Counted from the stretch's first letter, positions 34,740-46,572 are shown. The stretch: 64,000 nt of DNA from Reticulitermes lucifugus (GCA_026260175.1 JAKCWW010000250.1:22234-86233), one strand, 5' to 3'. A program made the numbers and translations. Notes: generated by a model not told the origin, from the letters alone.

Positions 34740-35391
34740 GTCACATATTTCGAGGCAGAAATAAGGGCTATATATGAGGCAGCATTACATCTATCCTTTC
34801 TTGATCTGAAGCAACAGTGGTGGCAGTGTGTTCTCCCAAACCTAGCGACTATTCAGCTGTAAACAAAACGAAGGAGTTAATCAGTCAGTTAATCACAGGG
34901 TTGGGATCCTGAGCCTCTGTGTGATACCCGGCAATGACATGGTTGACACTCTAGCCAAAGAAGCATTAAATTTGCCATCTCCTGGACAGCCGACCACCTA
35001 CAAACAGGCAGCTGCAGAAATGACAAGAAAGAGTGCGCTTCTAATGTTAGATGCGCATAAACAACAAACGAAAGGCAAAGCTTGGGAGAAAACAGTGGAG
35101 AACAAAATTCCATCTACTCTACCTAGAAGTGTCTTCGCTGCCAATTTTCGCCTCATCACTGGTCATGACTAGCTACAGCGACACCTGAACAGGATTAAAG
35201 TAAAAGATTCTCCCATGTGCCCACTGTGCGACGACGTAGAAGAAATGGACCTTAGTCACATCCAAATATGTCAGAGTTTGACAGATAACATGGGCAACTC
35301 CAGCAACCGGGATAAATGGTGAAATGTATACAGATTATATTGAACTGCCAGAAAGAAAATGGGAGACATCCCTCTAATTGGCGTAGGATAA
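34740..35391 (+). pseudogene. LINE RNase H domain and C-terminus
   Basis: Frames read FEAEIRAIYEAALHLSFLD (RNase H start with its Glu), KQNEGVNQSVN, then IPGNDMVDTLAKEALN, the conserved GN..AD.LAK block with the Asp kept. The tail has FAANFRLITGHD, a stop, LQRHLNRIKVKDSPMCPLCD and EEMDLSHIQ, ending MGDIPLIGVG and a stop at 35389-35391. That natural-looking stop is the probable ORF2 end. The palm and thumb of the RT are missing upstream. It may belong to the ORF1 relic or to a related element. Confidence 0.78.
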
Positions 35392-36834
35392 AAAGAAACG
35401 GTATATTAGAAACTCACACCGCATGTGTATAGTAGCAATCGCATATACACGCTTAACCATTGTCACTTGATATTATGTCCTGTTTGCTCTGCCGAACTTT
35501 CTAGTCCATTTCCACGACTACTTAATTAGCACGGTGTGTATACGCTCTAAGGATAACAAAACTCTGAGACTTTATTCTTTTAATCACTGTATTCACAACA
35601 ATGGTTATACTGTATAGGCACTTTATATGGCTCTCTTTATCATTCGCTTACGTAAATTTTACCCTGCAAAATGTCGTGGGTCTCTCATACAATTTTCGGT
35701 TAATAATACTTTCCGGACTATCAAGTAACTGATGTAGCGTCTTTTACTATATATGCTTAGCTGTATGATTGGTCGTTGTTTTCCCATTCAAAGCAGAAAC
35801 TTGCGAGTTTATGCAACCAGTCCAGCTCTTCTGCCGCTCTTGAGAACAATGCTGGAACTAACATTCTCGAATCGCGTGTATTGAGGTTAGCGATTTTTTC
35901 TAAACTTCAGTGACATTCTGTAAATCACATTTCATACTTGCGACATCATTCTCGGAAACAAAAAGAAGTCACAAGGACCAAATGAGGCAAGAAAAGATGG
36001 TTAGGCCGCAGTACTGTTTTTGGAAGTCGAAAATTGCTGCACTGTCTTGTTGATAAAGAACAGTCCAGTTTTCGCTATCATTTCTGAAATTTGTAACTTA
36101 GATGTTGCAAAACCTCCCGGTAGTAAGATGTTTAATTTTGAACTAAGGAACGAATACTTAATAAATAATGTTCTCGCAATTTAAAAAGATCACCAACGTG
36201 TCCTTGGTTTTCGACTCGAAAAGCATCGATTTAATCGGACTTGCAACGGGTGGACTTTCCATTAACAGAACTGCTAATTCCGCTGCTTCTTTTCTTTGTT
36301 GAACAACGGAGACAGAACTTCGTTGAGATCAGCTGAATGTTTAAGTCTTTTCTTATACTTTACTAGCCTGTTACATACAAGAAGACTAACCTGTCGGCCT
36401 TCCCCGAAATTTTGCTTCTTCGATTTTCTTTGATAATTTTGCGATCTCTCTCCGCGTTTCTTCTGTGTGACCCATGGAGAGACCACATAAACCCTCTCAA
36501 ATGTCAACCGAATTTCCCAACGTTAGAATCGAGGAAACCCCTCAAAATCCTATGTTTTTCTCATGACGTTTTCACAGGAAGCTGTTTTGACCATTTATTG
36601 CCCTTTCGATGCAGTTTTCCACGATTTTGATTAAAAAACGAGGCAAATGTTTTGTTATTTCGAATCAGTAATTATAGATTCGCAAATCACGCTTAACATG
36701 CGCAACATTAGACACATGTTGAGAAGCAACGCAGATTGTTATTCCTGCGAAATTTGCTCAACTAACTCAGAATATAGCTATATTTTGGCACATAGTGGCG
36801 GCTGTAATCTGTACTGCTAGTCGTTGTCGGGCCT
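35392..36834. other. unassigned interval
   Basis: No gene recognised. May include the 3' untranslated part of the retroelement ending at 35391. Confidence 0.4.
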
Positions 36835-37580
36835 AGCGGCGAATTTCTGGAATTGTTTGATATGCCTTCCTACACGAAGGGATAGAGCCATGTGCCCAAA
36901 CTATAGAGCCTGCATATAGAAATTTTACCTGGATAAACACGCCGCTACAGAAGTAAAGAAGTTTATATGCTCAGAAATATACAACGCCCTCTCACGTCAA
37001 TTGAGACGTAATGCCACTCTTGGACCCTTGAAATCAACAACGACAAGAACCAGGGCATTTATTTCTCTCGAAGATTTGGACTGATAGAGTCTTAACTTAC
37101 CTTGAAAAGATGGACGTTACCTTTGTAACACATGTGAAATATCTTGATTAAACTTTGGCAGTAGGATTATATGGAAAATCCATACAGAAAAAATAGAAGC
37201 CAAGGCCTTCAGAAAGCTTATTAGGGTCTAATTCCTACTCAAAGAAAATGATTGATCTCTAACATGTGGAACAAAATCAGCTTGGTCTGCCCTGCCTGGA
37301 AATTTACCGCAGACCACAAGTTTTGAAATTGCAGCGCCTGCAAAACGCCATTTTTAATTTTCCAATTTTTCACACCACTTTCAATTTTCCAATGCACACA
37401 TGTGTCCATGATTTACACATCGAGTTAAAGTTCCATATGTATACGGTTTTATCACAAAATTATCCTGGCACCAAGCAAAAGTCATAAAAATCATGGGAAT
37501 GAATATGTTTGAAAAGTGGACAAGGCAAAACCCAACAAAGAAAACCTTGGGGGCGGTCAAGCTTAGGACCATTTAGGTAA
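36835..37580 (+). pseudogene. LINE RT thumb and C-terminal fragment
   Basis: Frames in order: ETLGPLKSTTTRTRAFISL, TFVTHVKYLD (PFVNHVKYLGV in relatives), KKIEAKAFRKLIRV, then LKLQRLQNAIFNF, and finally KVPYVYGFITKLSWHQAKVI. The order is that of the segment following YADD in Jockey-type RTs that end without RNase H. The catalytic residues are not included. It is badly frameshifted. Confidence 0.7.
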
Positions 37581-37854
37581 GTGAGGTGACCTTACAGAAT
37601 GTACAAAGCTAGGACTGAAACAGGTTTTTGTAGAAAGTGTATATATGCAACTTGTAAACATTCCCATTCATCTAGTCTCCAACTCTTTCCTTCATCTACC
37701 CCTCCCATTCTATTTCTATCCTCAGTTTTTAAAACTTAAACAGTGCTAGAACCACGGTTAGGAAAGTGGAGAAACGACAAGTAATTGACTGCATTGTTTT
37801 ATAACTGCAGAAACATTAAAGTTGTTATCTGCCCTCACTTAAATTCTTTCATAG

Positions 37855-38170
37855 AAATGTTAACTGGACAAATCACACGAATTACTTTGGTGTCTTCCAC
37901 AAGTCTCAACTTACCTACAGTTCCTAATCAGTAGATCAATGAGTAAATGTAACCATAGGCTCAGGCAAATCTATCCCATCCTTGGTAAGTCTTCCACCAT
38001 CGATATTGACCTGGCTCTAACAATTTTATATCACAAGTCTGGCCAAAGTATCGTATATAGCCACATCCTATGGATTTGCAACCAAAACACACTTCAACAA
38101 ACACCGGAGCTTCCAGAACAAAGTATTATGAATTATCACTTAACCCCAGACGTTAAAGCCAACTGAGACG
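37855..38170 (+). pseudogene. LINE RT C-terminal fragment
   Basis: LRQIYPILGKSSTIDIDLAL, then a worn stretch corresponding to the YKS..RP.LTYG.P.W block, followed by AKTH-like NQNTLQ and ELPEQSIMN (LQ..QNKVLR in relatives). A second Jockey-type fragment in the same orientation as its neighbour; it could be a separate insertion. Confidence 0.55.
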
Positions 38171-38834
38171 TAAAAAAAACTAGTATATGCATTGTCGAAA
38201 GGCATTTCAGTAGGCTATCTTGAGAAGTACATGTTTTTAGCCAGTTAATGAAATGGACCAAATAAGACAATTAGGCCAGTTTAATCCTCTTTGTGATAAA
38301 CACAGAAGGCCTCTTGTCCTTTTGGCAAAGTGACCTATTTGTTGTTAAAATGCCGTAATACCTGAAATATAATCCTCGCACAACAATGGCAAGAGGCTGT
38401 TCAGAGCATTTATAGTGCTGTGCGAGAAGAACGTTCCTGATTTTAGGCGCCTACACATCAGAGGAGATTCCGAAGGATCAAGTTCGTATGCATCATGAAG
38501 CTAATCGCTACCCTCGACAAAATAGACAGCCCATATATTGTGCTGCAAAGAAAATAGAAGCGTGGGACACAATGGGCATATAATAACAATTATATTCTTC
38601 TCAAATTATAAAGGCACTGCATCTTTTTGAACTGTAATTTAAATTCTGAATAAAGAAACAGCACACATGTCAGGGAAATGTTAGGGGATTTCCAACTTTG
38701 TTTGCCGAACTGCTGTTTGGAAATCTGTACTGTATTCCACTTCAACGCCCTGCGACCGACTACGCGACGCAGAATGTCTTGGTTTCTCTCTGTCTTCAAA
38801 CGAATGCTAAGATGTTTCCCAGAATAAGAGGGAT
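38171..38834. other. unassigned interval
   Basis: No gene or known repeat recognised. Confidence 0.4.
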
Positions 38835-38889
38835 GAAGGCCGTCAATCACAAATAGGTTTCATGTTATATTATTCAGTAACTTTAATGC

Positions 38890-38926
38890 AACTCGTTTCG
38901 GCTTAAGTAAAATAAGCCAGCATCAG
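38890..38926 (-). ncRNA. hammerhead motif, group III, A9 mutated
   Basis: Minus strand: CTGATGC (38920-38926, last A changed to C), extra U, stem II GGCTTA/TAAGCC, GAAAC (38895-38899), GA, GTT. The A9 change should impair activity. Confidence 0.62.
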
Positions 38927-39125
38927 GCGAAATTAGAGTATCAAATAACAGTTATCATGTAAATTACATTAAACCATTTTCATGTTGGTGTATAGCTGAG
39001 ATAAAAAATTTATATTTTCCGTAACTTGAGATTTCATCTATATATATATATATTTATATATACTGACATGAGCAATGGTTTAATGTAATTTACATGATAA
39101 CTTTTATTTGGTACTCTAATTTCGC

Positions 39126-39162
39126 CTGACGATGGCTTTTTGTACTTAAGCCGAAACATGTT
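39126..39162 (+). ncRNA. hammerhead ribozyme motif, group III, intact core
   Basis: CTGACGA (39126-39132), extra T, stem II GGCTT/AAGCC with a 9-nt loop, GAAAC (39153-39157), AT, GTT (39160-39162). The flanks CGC before and GCA after the core allow two base pairs of stem I. ACATGT is self-complementary. Confidence 0.73.
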
Positions 39163-39213
39163 GCATTTACGTTAATGATATAACATAAAACTTCATTGTG
39201 ATTGATAGCCTTC

Positions 39214-40043
39214 AGCCCTTTACTCTGTGTGTCTTCATCACAACATGTTGTCTCTCCTAAAGCTGAGGTATTTCCCAGATTTCAAGTTGGCACTGCATAC
39301 TGCTCATGCAACCCTCCCGATTGCAATTCATCAAATTAATACCAGTAGTCTAAATATCGCCAGATTATCTTTGAAATTTCTGCAATTAATAATAACTAGT
39401 GAATCAAAATTCCACTGCCCTTCTCCAACCTTCCAACTTTTCACTTTCAGGTTGCTCCTATCAGAAGGACACGCTGTCGAAGCCTGGGAATCTTCTAACG
39501 AAGCTACACTTTTCATCCCCCCTCCTCAACCTCGAAAATAAAATATCGTCCATTTCTGCTACGACTATTTCGCCAACTCTTCTACTATATTTACGCCTCT
39601 TTCTATATTTATGCTTCAAAGTTTTATGTTAGAATTCTGATATTGGTTTCAGTGAAAAGGTCGTAATACAAAGAAAGGACAAGAAAAGTGAAAATTACAT
39701 TATAAGGAGCTTCTTATAAAAATGGTACGGTACTGGAGAGTGTACGCATAGATTTGAGTTGAGGAGACCCAGAAGTAAATTTCAAGAATTTTTGAAAGAA
39801 CTTCTGAACATCGAAATACGTTTTCTTCCACCCAATTCTTGAACTGGAGGAGAGAAGTGGGGAAGGAAAAATGACCGTAGGTGCGATAGGCGGGGCATGT
39901 AGCAAACCTATGGGACAGACAGTGTACACGTTTTTATTTATAAAACATAAAGAGAAGAAAAACATTGAGATAGCGAGACATACAAGGACCGATAATTACC
40001 ACTGCGGTATTAGGGTTGCGCTCCATGTACTCTTAGGTGTGTT
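39214..40043. other. unassigned interval
   Basis: Several 60-100 codon frames on both strands overlap one another; none is recognisable. Confidence 0.4.
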
Positions 40044-40082
40044 TACAAATGTTTCGGAGAAAAATGTTGCCTCCATTTTTAG
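40044..40082 (-). ncRNA. group II hammerhead remnant
   Basis: Minus strand: CTAAAAA in place of CUGANGA, stem II GGAG/CTCC, GAAAC (40051-40055), ATTT, GTA. The core is broken. Confidence 0.5.
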
Positions 40083-40154
40083 GGTAAAATTCTTGTCTTC
40101 TATATACATTCCTCATTAAATTAGGCTAATATATATTTTTATCCTTTTTCTGTA

Positions 40155-40410
40155 GTTGAACTTCGGCCGCGGTTACGTGGTTCCCACTGCTGATTGAAAT
40201 TCAGCAGTTCAGTTATGCAAATTTCAGCCCAGTAGGGCAACCATTAATTTTCATAGTTTTATTCAGTCCCTCCAGGTAAATTTTAGAATATATCTTCAAT
40301 TCAGCCATCGACAGCTGTTGTAAACAGCATTATTTACCAACCATTCTAAAATTCGGTGCTGTAAATTCTGAGACACGGGAGCGTCATTAAAGTAATCAAC
40401 AATAAATATA
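40155..40410 (+). mobile_element. SINE family C, 3' part
   Basis: ATTCAGTCCCTCCAGGTAAA and GGGAGCGTCATTAAAGTAA match the 20.1 and 26.0 kb copies. The head is not convincing. Confidence 0.55.
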
Positions 40411-41564
40411 TAAATAAAAATTAAGTAAGGGACCAAATGCACTTTTCGTGAAATATGTCACTGCATATGTCACTGCAGAAGCTTACTTCACATCAATTAA
40501 AGCATCCAGTTGTTTCAACTCTGATAAATTATGAGGCCGTATCTCGCCGTACAGACAGAAATATCTTCCTGCCTTGTGTTTTTTATATCCCTTAAAATGC
40601 AAATTCAATTTCCGTGTTGTGAAACAAAAGAATGTGTGAATCCAGTGAGCAGTGGAATAGGGAGTGTGGAATTGTTACTGTGAGAAACAAAGGAAACAAA
40701 GGAGAAACAGCTCAATATTGAGGTGGGCCACACTCTTGTCCCTGTGGGGGCCCTGACACCTCTTACAGGGTGTGTTCAAGAAAGAAGCAATCAAGAGGGT
40801 GATTCTAGAACCGCGTCACAGAAAATAAAACAGCATTACGAAATCCAATACAAAAATTTCTTTCAAACCCGGAAGCTGTTTTATCATATGGCATCACCGA
40901 AAAATAAATTAAGCTCTTTGTCTACTAGGATGTAACGCCGTTTAATTTGGTAGCCATGTACCACCAACTTTTCTATACAACTTGACGGCATTAAGGGTAG
41001 AAGGTCAATCAGAAGTTTCCTCCAAATAACTATGATTTTAGTAAATACGATCAGTCAAAATACACGGAATCAGATCCAACAAGATGGTGACCTTAATCTT
41101 AACCTATATGAAAATATGAAATTTCCTATGTGTAATAACTGCATTTTAAATTGCTGTGACGTAACAAATACATTGACGTAACATTTATACGTCTTCAAGG
41201 AACTTATGTGTTTACCGAATGTCTATTCTTGATTCATTTTACAGTTCTTTACAACTCAGATTTTAGTGCGTCGAAAGATAGGGTTCCCGGTGGACAATGA
41301 ACTGGAGAGAGTGCGGGTGACGTACTTGTGACCTAATTTAAGATACTATCAGGTAATTTGACAGGAGGGCCTACAGAAACCTACGAATAGCTGAAGTCAG
41401 TGTAACTGATCTCAAGTCGGGTTATTCCAGACACTAAGCAGTTACTTATTCGACGGTGAATTTCAGTAAATATGTTGAAATTTTAATGAATCACAAAAGT
41501 TGAGACAGCTTATGCAATATATTTACTAGGCTACGGGATGAAAAATCGTGGTTTTTTCCAGCAA
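40411..41564. other. unassigned interval
   Basis: No gene or repeat family identified. Confidence 0.4.
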
Positions 41565-41770
41565 GATCGAGGGATTCTTCTTGTCTCCAAAATGTCCAGA
41601 CCGGTTTTGGGCCTACCTAGTCCTCTAGTCAATGGGTAGCGGGGCTGTTTCCGTGGGGTAAAGCGACCGGCGCGTAAAGATGGCCACTCATCTGCATCGA
41701 GCGTCGAGGTTACGAATGAATGAAGCTATATTGTCTACCGCCATATACGTACCTTCATGCCGTAAAGACA
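41565..41770 (+). mobile_element. SINE family A, body
   Basis: TGTCCAGACCGGTTTTGGGC, AGTCAATGGGTAGCGGGGCT, GTGGGGTAAAGCGACCGGCG and CTTCATGCCGTAAAG follow the family order. Confidence 0.78.
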
Positions 41771-42936
41771 AACACTTTGACCAAATACAAAACCGTAATC
41801 CAATCTGGAGGGTATTTTGAATGGACAGACGAAGCCACAGGAAGAATTTTCTTCATGGGGTTGGTTAAAGTTTTCTCTTGGTTTTGCCTTTCAGTATTTA
41901 ATTACCCAAGCCTACAAATCTGACGCACAATAATTTCACTTTTACGGTTGTATGCCCTGGCTGTAAGTGCTTGATGTACACTACAATCACATTTATGATA
42001 TCTGAAATTGTGATTGCGTATCGAGACACAATCATGCAATAACTAGTATTGATTCGTGAAATTGACACTTTCATTGTCCGTCTATAAGAGAGGAAACGAA
42101 TTATAACATGCAAACTACGTCATTGTGTTTCATAGAGCCCTATGCCAATATCTCGGCTTATTGAAAGACCTAGAGAACTCTGACTTTTAGGTGGCGGAAC
42201 GGGGAGCCTTTTGCAGTGATCAAAGATCCAGGCGAAACCCGTGATGACAATTGTTTTCTATTCGCGAATATCTCAAAAACGCGCCAGGGATTCAAAAAAT
42301 TTATTATTTTTTGGCCCGAAAATAGAAGAAAATCCACACATGCGTATCTATGCAAATGATTTTATTTATGCTTACAAATATAAACATAAAAATAAATATC
42401 TTCAATGGAAAATTATTTCCTATAAACCCGGAAGACATGTGTTTGGAAGAAATTCCGTGCGAAAAGGTTCTGTTACTGGCATTGTACATCTGTTTGTTTT
42501 TTGATACTTTTCATTCCATACAAAATGTCATGCTTGTTATTATTAAAAAACCAACTACTTTCACATAGGCAGCATATAAATAAAAATACAATTTTTCCTC
42601 CTGTGCGAAGTCTGTCTTATGACAGATCCCGCGCAGTGTAAAATAACTAACCACGCAGGGACACAATCCACAACCGACTGAAACAAATATAGATGTTAGT
42701 GTGTCAACAGTATAATATAGCAGCGTCATCCAAAAGTGGAAGTCCACATATAAGCATGACACTGTGCCACATTCTGTAATATCAATAACAGTAGAATACC
42801 TACTAGGATATAAAGTGCTTATCATCATAAATACATCACAAGTGAAGATTATAATAGATTTATATAATAGAGGCTCAGGGGCTCTGAAAACCTTGTAAAA
42901 GCAAATTTAAGCCAAACATGTAATGAGTTGGTACAT

Positions 42937-43186
42937 TTCGCCCCTGTTTTGTAAAAAAGGGGACAACCCACAATATTTTACAGGAGAAGCAAGAAGGTGG
43001 CTCTGTTTTAAGTATGACAAATGCTTTGAGAGGTAGGATATCCCCCACCTATCTTGGTTATTCTTGAAGAGGGAGTTGTCATCTTTTTACATACCATGGA
43101 GTACCATTAGTTGAGTGATTCGCTACACATAACTCAAATTAGCTCAAAGTGGCAGTTAGCCCCTTTTTACACAAAAGGGGCGATTT
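42937..43186. repeat. imperfect inverted repeat with G/C runs
   Basis: TCGCCCCTGTTTTGTAAAAA with AGGGG at the left, and its inverted counterpart TTTTTACACAAAAGGGGCGA at the right, are about 190 bp apart. It lies just upstream of the intact hammerhead motif at 43291 and may be part of the same element. Confidence 0.5.
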
Positions 43187-43290
43187 ATTTTACAATAAGC
43201 AATAAATATGTTATGTCATTGTAACTTATAAACTTACATAAAAATATCTTCATTAGGTTTTAAACTAAACACATTTTTAGGTGGTATACC

Positions 43291-43322
43291 CTGATGATGG
43301 CGGTCGACCGCCGAAACATGTA
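43291..43322 (+). ncRNA. hammerhead ribozyme motif, group III, intact core
   Basis: CTGATGA (43291-43297), extra T, stem II GGCGGTCGACCGCC (a perfect palindrome, strong hairpin), GAAAC (43313-43317), AT, GTA (43320-43322). CC before and GG after the core give two base pairs of stem I. This has the most GC-rich stem II in the window and is the best test candidate. Confidence 0.76.
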
Positions 43323-43766
43323 GGGCGGAAAATTGAACGTTTATTTTATACGCTTTTTATATGCAAGTAGTTGGGTTTTAATAAGAATCTGCTTGCTTTA
43401 CTTGATTAAATTTTTTTCTTTTTGTAATACATCTCTATTAAGTGTATTTACATTATTTTCATATATGTTCTACTGTACGTAATCTCCGAACACAATTATA
43501 CGTCAATTTGGCTCTTTTTGCGTAAGACTAGCAACCCTGTGATATTACAGCACTATTTATGGGGAAGTAGATGGAAACATAACATGAAAGCCTTTTGAGG
43601 AAAGACGAAAAATGTGAACTGGTTCTATTAAAGAGGGATGTGTGACAGAGAGATAGAAAGTTCAAGCAAACAGTTAGTTTTACGTTAGTCATGCCATTGT
43701 GTACATACAATCACGTAAACAAGCGTATTTCCGTCAGATACAAACCTTTATTATTCTTTTAAACAC

Positions 43767-43799
43767 TACATATTTCGATCGGAAGCTGATCATCCTCAG
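43767..43799 (-). ncRNA. hammerhead ribozyme motif, group III
   Basis: Minus strand: CTGAGGA (43793-43799), extra U, stem II GATC/GATC with a 7-nt loop, GAAAT (43772-43776), AT, GTA. C15.2 is U, leaving a U-G wobble in stem III. It converges on the motif at 43291. Confidence 0.62.
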
Positions 43800-43809
43800 A
43801 TGTTTCAAT

Positions 43810-44721
43810 ACACAAGTCTTAAAAACAAGGTAAAAATGTAAATAACTATGCGAGATCTCATAAATGATGCAAAGAATGTATTACAATCAACTTGTAATTC
43901 TCGTGGGTGTGTCGAGTAGATACAAACAGTGAGGGTTTTTATTTTCGAAACTTCTAGGGTACAAGTTCCTAATTAAAATACGTTAAAGTCAAATTAAAAC
44001 ATTTTCGTGTTTTAATTTTATTATTATTATTATTCAAAAATTCTCTCTATGTTTCAAACTGAAGGGTGCCGAATAATAAGGCAACTAATTCCTTATGAAT
44101 TGAAAAGCATCTTATTTGAATAGTCTTGGTCTAATTCGAGATTCTATTCCAATACTTACTTACAGGATCTGCTGACACCACAAAAATTATCAATCAGTAT
44201 ATTTGGTCTCTGGTTCTAGGCTCGGATCCGAGACCTCCTGAAAATGAAGCAAGAGTGCCAACCATTCTACCGCGACCTTCGTTCTTCCAGCACTGTGTAA
44301 GATGCTATGGGATGAAAGTGAAAACGCATTCCCCTCTGCATTTATATTCTGTCTTTCATTGCGATTCTTTCACAAGCATTATCTACGGATGTATGAGTTG
44401 GAAATTCTACCTCTGCTTCGGGCCAACTTCACAGAGTGGTTACAACATTTCATATAATACTTACTCTTTGCAGAACAGTACAACTTTCTTAACGATAAAA
44501 CTTGCTAGATTTTGTATTTGTCTTTTGTCCCTGAGGCTTCTAATGTGGATTCAGCACTGAATAGGAAGTTTTTCTTATGAAAGGTGTATTTACAGAGTGG
44601 AAAATATAATAAAGCCTATGACAAAGTTTGAGGTGTAAAGGCAAAGAAAGATTCACTGTCCACGGACCAACTAAATGCACTTTTCACTTTCACTTTACTT
44701 TATTTACAAGTTCACCCCTAC

Positions 44722-44753
<32 letters not shown>

Positions 44754-45900
44754 AAGATTGCAAAGAAAGATTTTTCATCTTCGTGAAAACTTCTTTCCAA
44801 TTTCCAAAAACACAAATTATCCTGACATTTTTTATGACTGTCTTGATCTGGGTTAGTTTTTAAAATGACGTTTGGTCACATTAAATAGCAGCAAGTTTTT
44901 TTATTTCTGTTTGGAGTCAGCATTAAGGTCATAACAGCTGCACGTAACGAACCATAGAACATAGAAATAAGTTTTAAGGTAAAATTAGAACATGAACAGG
45001 TTGTAGATCTGTTTGGTGCTATTATTTCGAAAACTGTTTTTCACCTCATACTATGTTTGAAGTTCTCAGGGCGGACAAGAATGTGTTAAAGATCAGAGGC
45101 TTCCAGGACGTGACGTTATGGTCTGGTGCAGAGGTATCAACGTCTTAGTCTGACCCTATGTCTCCGTCTTCAACCTTATCTATCAAAGTTCACGGCATCA
45201 AAAGCAGAAGACTTAAATCATGTTAACACGCCATCTGGTATAAAAAACTAAGTTTACATGTGTCATTTCGAGTAAAAGTTCTATGCCATCACATGTCCGA
45301 TTATCGAACATCACGTGCTACGAGCATTTTAATGTATGCACATGGCCGTAACTGAAACCTTTACAATACATACATTTATGTTTTACCCTATTGTGCAACA
45401 TGAGAAGAAATCTGTGTCAGATAATACCACAAAAGGAAGATAAGAAGTAAAAACATGTTGCCTTTCAGATCAGTTCATCATTTCCTACGATACAATCAGT
45501 GAACTGCATGATTCAACGCAGCATCCTTCTGGCTGCGATGTTTCGTTGTAGTCCATGCCCTTCAACTGCTGACCCCATAATAAGCAGCCAAAGGGTATGT
45601 GACCTGGTTATCTCGCAGACCAAGCATGTGGACACGCTGGTAACTGGACTTGGAGCGTCGTATTAACAAATACCATAAAGGAACAGTGGGGTGTATAGGG
45701 GGTGGTGTTTACCATAGGTAGTAGTAAGCGTGAGGCTGATTCATAAGAACTTATACCGTATAGTATCTTAGAGTTTTGCAAAACGTTAAGACGCTCGTAC
45801 CTATATAATCGTTGATAATTCTACGTACGGTAACATAGCATTTTTTAAATTAAAATTGGCCATATAATGGCATCCTGAAATTTGACACACGTTTCGTCGC
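43810..45900. other. mostly unassigned interval
   Basis: Apart from the tRNA-like head at 44.2 kb and a (TA)n tract at 44721-44752, no gene or repeat was recognised. Confidence 0.4.
44200..44275 (-). mobile_element. tRNA-like SINE head
   Basis: Minus strand: GGTAGAATGGTTGGCACTC (A-box region), then GGTCTCGGATCCGAGCC at the B-box position. Resembles the head at 47.1 kb. Confidence 0.5.
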
Positions 45901-45905
45901 GGAAC

Positions 45906-46157
45906 ATTCTGTATACCAGTATACTGCACGTACATTCTGTATACCAGTATACTGCACATACATTCTGTATACCAGTATACTGCACATACATTCTATATAC
46001 CAGTATACTGCACGTGCATTCTGTATACCAGTATACTGCACATACATTCTGTATACCAGTATACTGCACATACATTCTGTATACCAGTATACTGCACGTG
46101 CATTCTGTATACCAGTATACTGCACGTACATTATGTATACCAGTATACTGCACGTAC
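45906..46157. repeat. 28-bp minisatellite, nine units
   Basis: Nine head-to-tail units of 28 bp begin at 45906, 45934 and so on to 46130. Each contains GTATACCAGTATAC, a near-palindrome able to form a small hairpin. Units differ at only a few positions (CGTAC, CATAC or CGTGC at the end), so the array is young or homogenised. Because 28 is not a multiple of three, the open frames on both strands here are by-products. Confidence 0.97.
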
Positions 46158-46222
46158 TCTGGTTAAAGAGATTTTGATAACCTGTAATTGATACTAGCTC
46201 ATTATGAGGGGCCCCACTGAAC

Positions 46223-46256
46223 CTGACGATGGTAGCAGATACAGTTGCCGAAGCCT
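46223..46256 (+). ncRNA. hammerhead remnant
   Basis: CTGACGA (46223-46229), extra T, stem II GGTAGC/GTTGCC with wobble pairs, then GAAGC instead of GAAAC, and no GUH at the usual distance. Core damaged. Confidence 0.45.
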
Positions 46257-46319
46257 CATATATAAATAAATCGAAGAAGATTGGCACTGTCCAAGGTAAT
46301 ATTTATATTTAAGTTTTCC

Positions 46320-46572
46320 CAGTTTTTATGGGTGTGAATCTTGGTCTTTATTTCGAAGGGAAGAAAGTAACGATGTGTCCGGAAAAGTACTCAGAATAAC
46401 AAATGGAATGAAGAAGGACAAAGTTAGAGGGTCATGTAGGATAGCAAACATCGAGGAACTTACTGACTTCTACAGGATAACCGATGTCGAGATAGTGAGG
46501 CATAGGGAGCTTAGATGGGCTGAATATGTGACTGGGATGGGAGAGCAAAGGGAGGCGTACAGAAATCTGTAG
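46320..46572 (+). pseudogene. LINE ORF2 C-terminal tail
   Basis: Frame reads ...CESWSLFRREESNDV, GKVLRITNGMKKDKVRGSCR, then ELTDFYRITDVEIVRHRELR and WAEYVTGMGEQREAYRNL, then a stop. This matches the region YGCETWSLT to LRWAGHVARMGESRNAYRVL of an insect non-LTR polyprotein. It looks like the missing C-terminal part of the element type whose RT lies at 5.87 kb. Frame mostly open over 66 codons but clearly truncated. Confidence 0.8.

Larger units (their letters stand above)
38835..39213. mobile_element. foldback element with two divergent hammerhead motifs
   Basis: Arms of about 155 bp (38835-38990 and 39062-39213) are inverted copies with scattered differences and small gaps. The central 70 bp is AT-rich with a TA tract. 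Each arm carries one hammerhead-like core, minus on the left and plus on the right. No coding frame is inside. Either an inverted pair of 5'-truncated Penelope-type terminal repeats or a MITE-like element built from them. Confidence 0.8.

Noticed and set aside
45906-46157. CRISPR-like array of 28-bp repeats
   Set aside because: Units are contiguous with no spacers, and the window is eukaryotic.
45845-46287. Open frames of 94-145 codons on both strands with repeated peptide units
   Set aside because: By-products of the 28-bp tandem repeat; three frames are used in turn because 28 is not a multiple of three.
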